DNA of 7,381 nt from Chloroflexota bacterium. Lineage in GTDB: Bacteria; Chloroflexota; Anaerolineae; Anaerolineales; Villigracilaceae. The stretch is taken from contig JAJYOH010000294.1 of NCBI GenBank assembly GCA_021796315.1, forward strand, positions 1 to 7,381, in the 5' to 3' direction. A program made the position numbers and the translations under genes. This document shows, piece after piece, positions 5,173 to 7,381 of the stretch. The notes beneath the pieces are model-generated. The model worked only from the letters and a program-made list of their open reading frames with translations, ran no database searches and was not told where the DNA came from. The first letter of the stretch is position 1. The number at the start of each line of letters is the position of its first letter.

Positions 5173-6384
5173 ATGGAAAACAAATCATCTCTCCAACGTT
5201 TGCCGCGCAACATTTGGGCGGTCACGCTCACATCGTTCTTCACCGATGTCTCTTCGGAGATGATCTTCAATCTCGTTCCGCTATATCTCGCCAATGTGCT
5301 TGGCGTTGGCACTGCGGTTATCGGTTTGATCGACGGCATCGCTGAAACCACGGCCAGTCTGATGAAGGTATACGCCGGTTCGCTTTCCGATAAACTCGGT
5401 CAGCGCAAATGGCTGGCGGTGGCAGGTTACTCTCTTTCGACTATTTCGAAACCGTTCCTGTTTTTCGCAAGCACGTGGGAATGGGTGCTCGGCGTAAGAT
5501 TTTCTGATCGACTCGGAAAAGGAATCCGCACTGCGCCGCGCGATGCTTTGGTGGCAGACAGCATCGACGAGAAACGGCGCGGACTGGCCTTCGGCGTGCA
5601 TCGCGCCGGAGATACGGCCGGCGCTTTCCTCGGACTTTTAGCGGTCGCCGTTATCGTCTGGTTGACCGAGGCCAACGCGATGGATCTGACTCAGCGCACA
5701 TTCCAGATCGCGGTGCTGGCCAGTATCATTCCGGCGGCGTTGGGAGTTCTGGTTTTGGCGTTCGGAGCGAACGATATCCCGTTGAAAACCACCAGCGCAA
5801 AACCTGTTTCGCTTCTGCGCTTTAAAGAAATGGACGCACGCTTCAAGATTTTTATCATCGTTGTCGTACTGTTCACACTTGGAAACTCGTCTGATTCATT
5901 CATCATCCTGCTCGGACAGAATCGCGGACTGGATGTTTTACAGATCATGTTGATGTTGGTAACGTTCAACTTCATTTATGCCGCCTTCGCCGGTCCGCTC
6001 GGATCGCTGTCCGATAGAATTGGTCGGCGCAAATTGATCATCGGCGGCTGGATCGCGTATGGCCTGGTCTATCTCGGGTTTGCGCTTTCGCATTCGGGCT
6101 GGCAGGTATGGATTCTTTATGGCTTTTACGGCTTGTATTATGCTGCGACGGATGGCGTTGCCAAAGCGATGGTCGCGGATATTGTCCCAGCCTCTGGGCG
6201 TGGCACTGCCTATGGAATTTACAACGCGGCCATCGGTATTGCAGTTTTGCCTGCATCCGTGATCGCCGGTCTGCTGTGGCAGGGCGCAGGCACATGGACC
6301 GGCTTCGGCGCCTCGGCGCCATTTTTATTCGGCGCATTTCTGGCGCTTACATCCGGAATTTTATTCTGGCGCACGGTGAAATAA
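5173..6384 (+). CDS. Major facilitator superfamily (MFS) transporter, substrate unknown
   Basis: This 403-residue protein has the length and hydrophobic pattern of a 12-helix MFS carrier, which moves small molecules across the inner membrane using an ion gradient. MFS motif A appears in both halves, as expected after the family's internal duplication: GSLSDKLGQRK (69-79) and GSLSDRIGRRK (277-287). A charged segment, SDRLGKGIRTAPRDALVAD (111-129), followed by RRGLAFGVHRAGDTAGA, is typical of an MFS subgroup annotated only as 'MFS transporter'; the second half has a weaker echo (AKAMVADIVPASGRGTAYGI). Nothing in the sequence fixes the substrate; drug efflux or metabolite export are both possible. 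The ATG is supported by AGAGGA (5163-5168) four bases upstream. The gene lies behind a strong terminator, and a peptidase gene follows 45 bases later. Confidence 0.87.
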   Translation: MENKSSLQRLPRNIWAVTLTSFFTDVSSEMIFNLVPLYLANVLGVGTAVIGLIDGIAETTASLMKVYAGSLSDKLGQRKWLAVAGYSLSTISKPFLFFASTWEWVLGVRFSDRLGKGIRTAPRDALVADSIDEKRRGLAFGVHRAGDTAGAFLGLLAVAVIVWLTEANAMDLTQRTFQIAVLASIIPAALGVLVLAFGANDIPLKTTSAKPVSLLRFKEMDARFKIFIIVVVLFTLGNSSDSFIILLGQNRGLDVLQIMLMLVTFNFIYAAFAGPLGSLSDRIGRRKLIIGGWIAYGLVYLGFALSHSGWQVWILYGFYGLYYAATDGVAKAMVADIVPASGRGTAYGIYNAAIGIAVLPASVIAGLLWQGAGTWTGFGASAPFLFGAFLALTSGILFWRTVK

Positions 6385-6395
6385 GAAACGCTTGA

Positions 6396-6424
6396 TATAC
6401 TTTGGTCACTTCATACAAGGAGAA
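6396..6424 (+). promoter_or_regulatory. Ribosome binding site and possible -10 box of the peptidase gene
   Basis: AAGGAG (6417-6422) sits seven bases before the ATG at 6430, a near-ideal Shine-Dalgarno site that fixes the start. TATACT (6396-6401) could be a -10 box in the 45-base gap after the transporter stop, with no clear -35 box, so read-through from the transporter is equally possible. Confidence 0.5.
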
Positions 6425-6429
6425 TATAA

Positions 6430-7381
6430 ATGTCAACCGATCCTCATTGGGATTTGACGAACGTCTATCCCTCGCTCGAATCAAAAGAATTCAAAGCTGC
6501 CATTGCAGATTACAAGAAACGAGTCGCAAGTTTTGAAAAGTTTTTTGATAAAAAGCTGGGCAAGGCCGGAGCAAAAACGCCTGCAAAAGAGTTGGCGCCT
6601 TTGATCGGCAAAGCCATCGACCAGCTCAATTCCATCCAAACCCTTTCCGGCACGATCGTGCCATTCATTTATTCGTTCGTCACCACCGATTCGCGCAACA
6701 AGGAAGCCATGCGCGCCTTGTCCGAGTTTGAGCAGACCAGTCTGCCGATGAGCAAACTTTTCACGCGTTTCAATAGCTGGCTGGGTAAGCTCGGCGACAA
6801 ACTCGATAAAGCCATCGAGAAGAACAAGTCCGCTTCGGCGCATGCGTTTATGATCCGCGAGGCGGCGGAACAAAGCAAATATCAGATGAGCGATGAACTG
6901 GAAGGGCTCGCTTCGGAACTCAGCTTGAGCGGCGGCAACGCCTTCGAAAAATTGCAGGGGACGGTCACCTCGCAACTTTCCGTGGACTTTGAGCTGGACG
7001 GCGAGACGAAGAAACTTCCCATGCCCGCGCTGATCAACCTGCGCTCGCATCCCGATGAAAGCGTCCGGCGCCGCGGCTACGAAGCGGAGAACAAAGCCTG
7101 GGACGAGGTCAAGGAAACTTTGGCGGCCTGCCTGAACGGGGTCAAGGGCGAAGCGACGACTCTTAATAAACGTCGCGGTCGAAAAGACGCGATCCATTCA
7201 TCGCTCGAAGCCTCTCGTATCGACCGCAAGACTCTCGAAGCGATGATGGGCGCGATGGAAGCATCCTTCCCCGTGTTTAGAAAATATTTCAATGCCAAGG
7301 CCAAAAAACTCGGCAAGGAAAAACTGGCGTGGTGGGATATTTATGCGCCGCTTGGCAAGACCGATAAAGTTTACTTGACCT
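6430..7381 (+). CDS. M3-family oligoendopeptidase (PepF-like), N-terminal part, cut by window end
   Basis: Translation from the ATG at 6430 stays open for 317 codons to the window end. It opens with STDPHWDLTNVYPSLESKEF, the usual 'WDLT.lYps....f' start of M3B oligoendopeptidases, and continues as a helix-rich region with LRSHPDESVRRRGYEAENKA (near 200-220) and LAWWDIYAPLG (near 300-310), both typical of the family. These cytoplasmic zinc enzymes cut short peptides internally. The HExxH zinc motif lies well past residue 317 in such proteins (about 600 residues in all), so activity cannot be confirmed here. No signal peptide is seen. The gene follows the MFS transporter at 45 bases with its own strong ribosome binding site; it might use imported peptides, but nothing shows a functional link. 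Confidence 0.85.
   Translation, partial: MSTDPHWDLTNVYPSLESKEFKAAIADYKKRVASFEKFFDKKLGKAGAKTPAKELAPLIGKAIDQLNSIQTLSGTIVPFIYSFVTTDSRNKEAMRALSEFEQTSLPMSKLFTRFNSWLGKLGDKLDKAIEKNKSASAHAFMIREAAEQSKYQMSDELEGLASELSLSGGNAFEKLQGTVTSQLSVDFELDGETKKLPMPALINLRSHPDESVRRRGYEAENKAWDEVKETLAACLNGVKGEATTLNKRRGRKDAIHSSLEASRIDRKTLEAMMGAMEASFPVFRKYFNAKAKKLGKEKLAWWDIYAPLGKTDKVYLT

Noticed and set aside
6481..7197. Long open frame on the minus strand (238 codons)
   Set aside because: It lies wholly opposite the M3 oligoendopeptidase, whose + strand protein has clear family motifs; the antisense frame is a by-product of codon bias and its translation resembles nothing I know.
1..7381. Defence system, retron, toxin-antitoxin pair or other new immune cassette
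   Set aside because: All sizeable frames are explained by wall enzymes, a transporter, a peptidase and a transposase fragment; no reverse transcriptase, nuclease, toxin or structured non-coding RNA was seen.

Overview
The window looks like a chromosomal segment from a Chloroflexota bacterium, most likely of the Anaerolineae type. This is an inference from protein architecture, not a database match. The hints are a TPR-like module fused through one membrane helix and a Pro/Thr linker to a secreted enzyme, Tat-exported YkuD-fold enzymes, -10-like boxes placed almost on the start codon of two genes, and a small hypothetical protein whose style I associate with that group. Base composition is moderate throughout, and every gene is on the + strand except a transposase fragment at the left edge.

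Layout. Positions 1-127 appear to be one end of an ISAs1-family insertion sequence: the first 21 codons of a transposase on the minus strand and a candidate terminal inverted repeat. From 180 to 4533 lies a cell-wall gene cluster: a membrane-anchored N-acetylmuramoyl-L-alanine amidase (180-977), a membrane-anchored TPR/Pro-Thr/YkuD L,D-transpeptidase (981-2267), and two related Tat-exported YkuD L,D-transpeptidases (2270-3310 and 3499-4533). The first three genes are separated by only 2-3 bases and should be one transcript. A 113-bp palindromic repeat (3311-3423) and a new promoter region separate the fourth gene. A perfect 15-bp hairpin follows it, then a small conserved-looking hypothetical gene (4583-5011) that ends in a strong intrinsic terminator. 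The right third holds a 12-helix MFS transporter (5173-6384) and the start of an M3-family oligoendopeptidase (6430 to beyond the window end).

How the genes may work together. The amidase removes stem peptides from peptidoglycan. YkuD enzymes carrying the Ser-His-Gly-Cys motif form 3-3 cross-links or attach proteins to the wall. One amidase with three such enzymes in a row suggests a locus for remodelling peptidoglycan or attaching something to it. The MFS transporter and peptidase have their own ribosome binding sites and look functionally unrelated.

I see no CRISPR array, tRNA, rRNA or obvious defence system. The points most worth following are the triple L,D-transpeptidase cluster with two export routes, the palindromic repeat placed right after a stop codon, the perfect hairpin before the hypothetical gene, and a 10-bp tandem repeat just upstream of the transporter.
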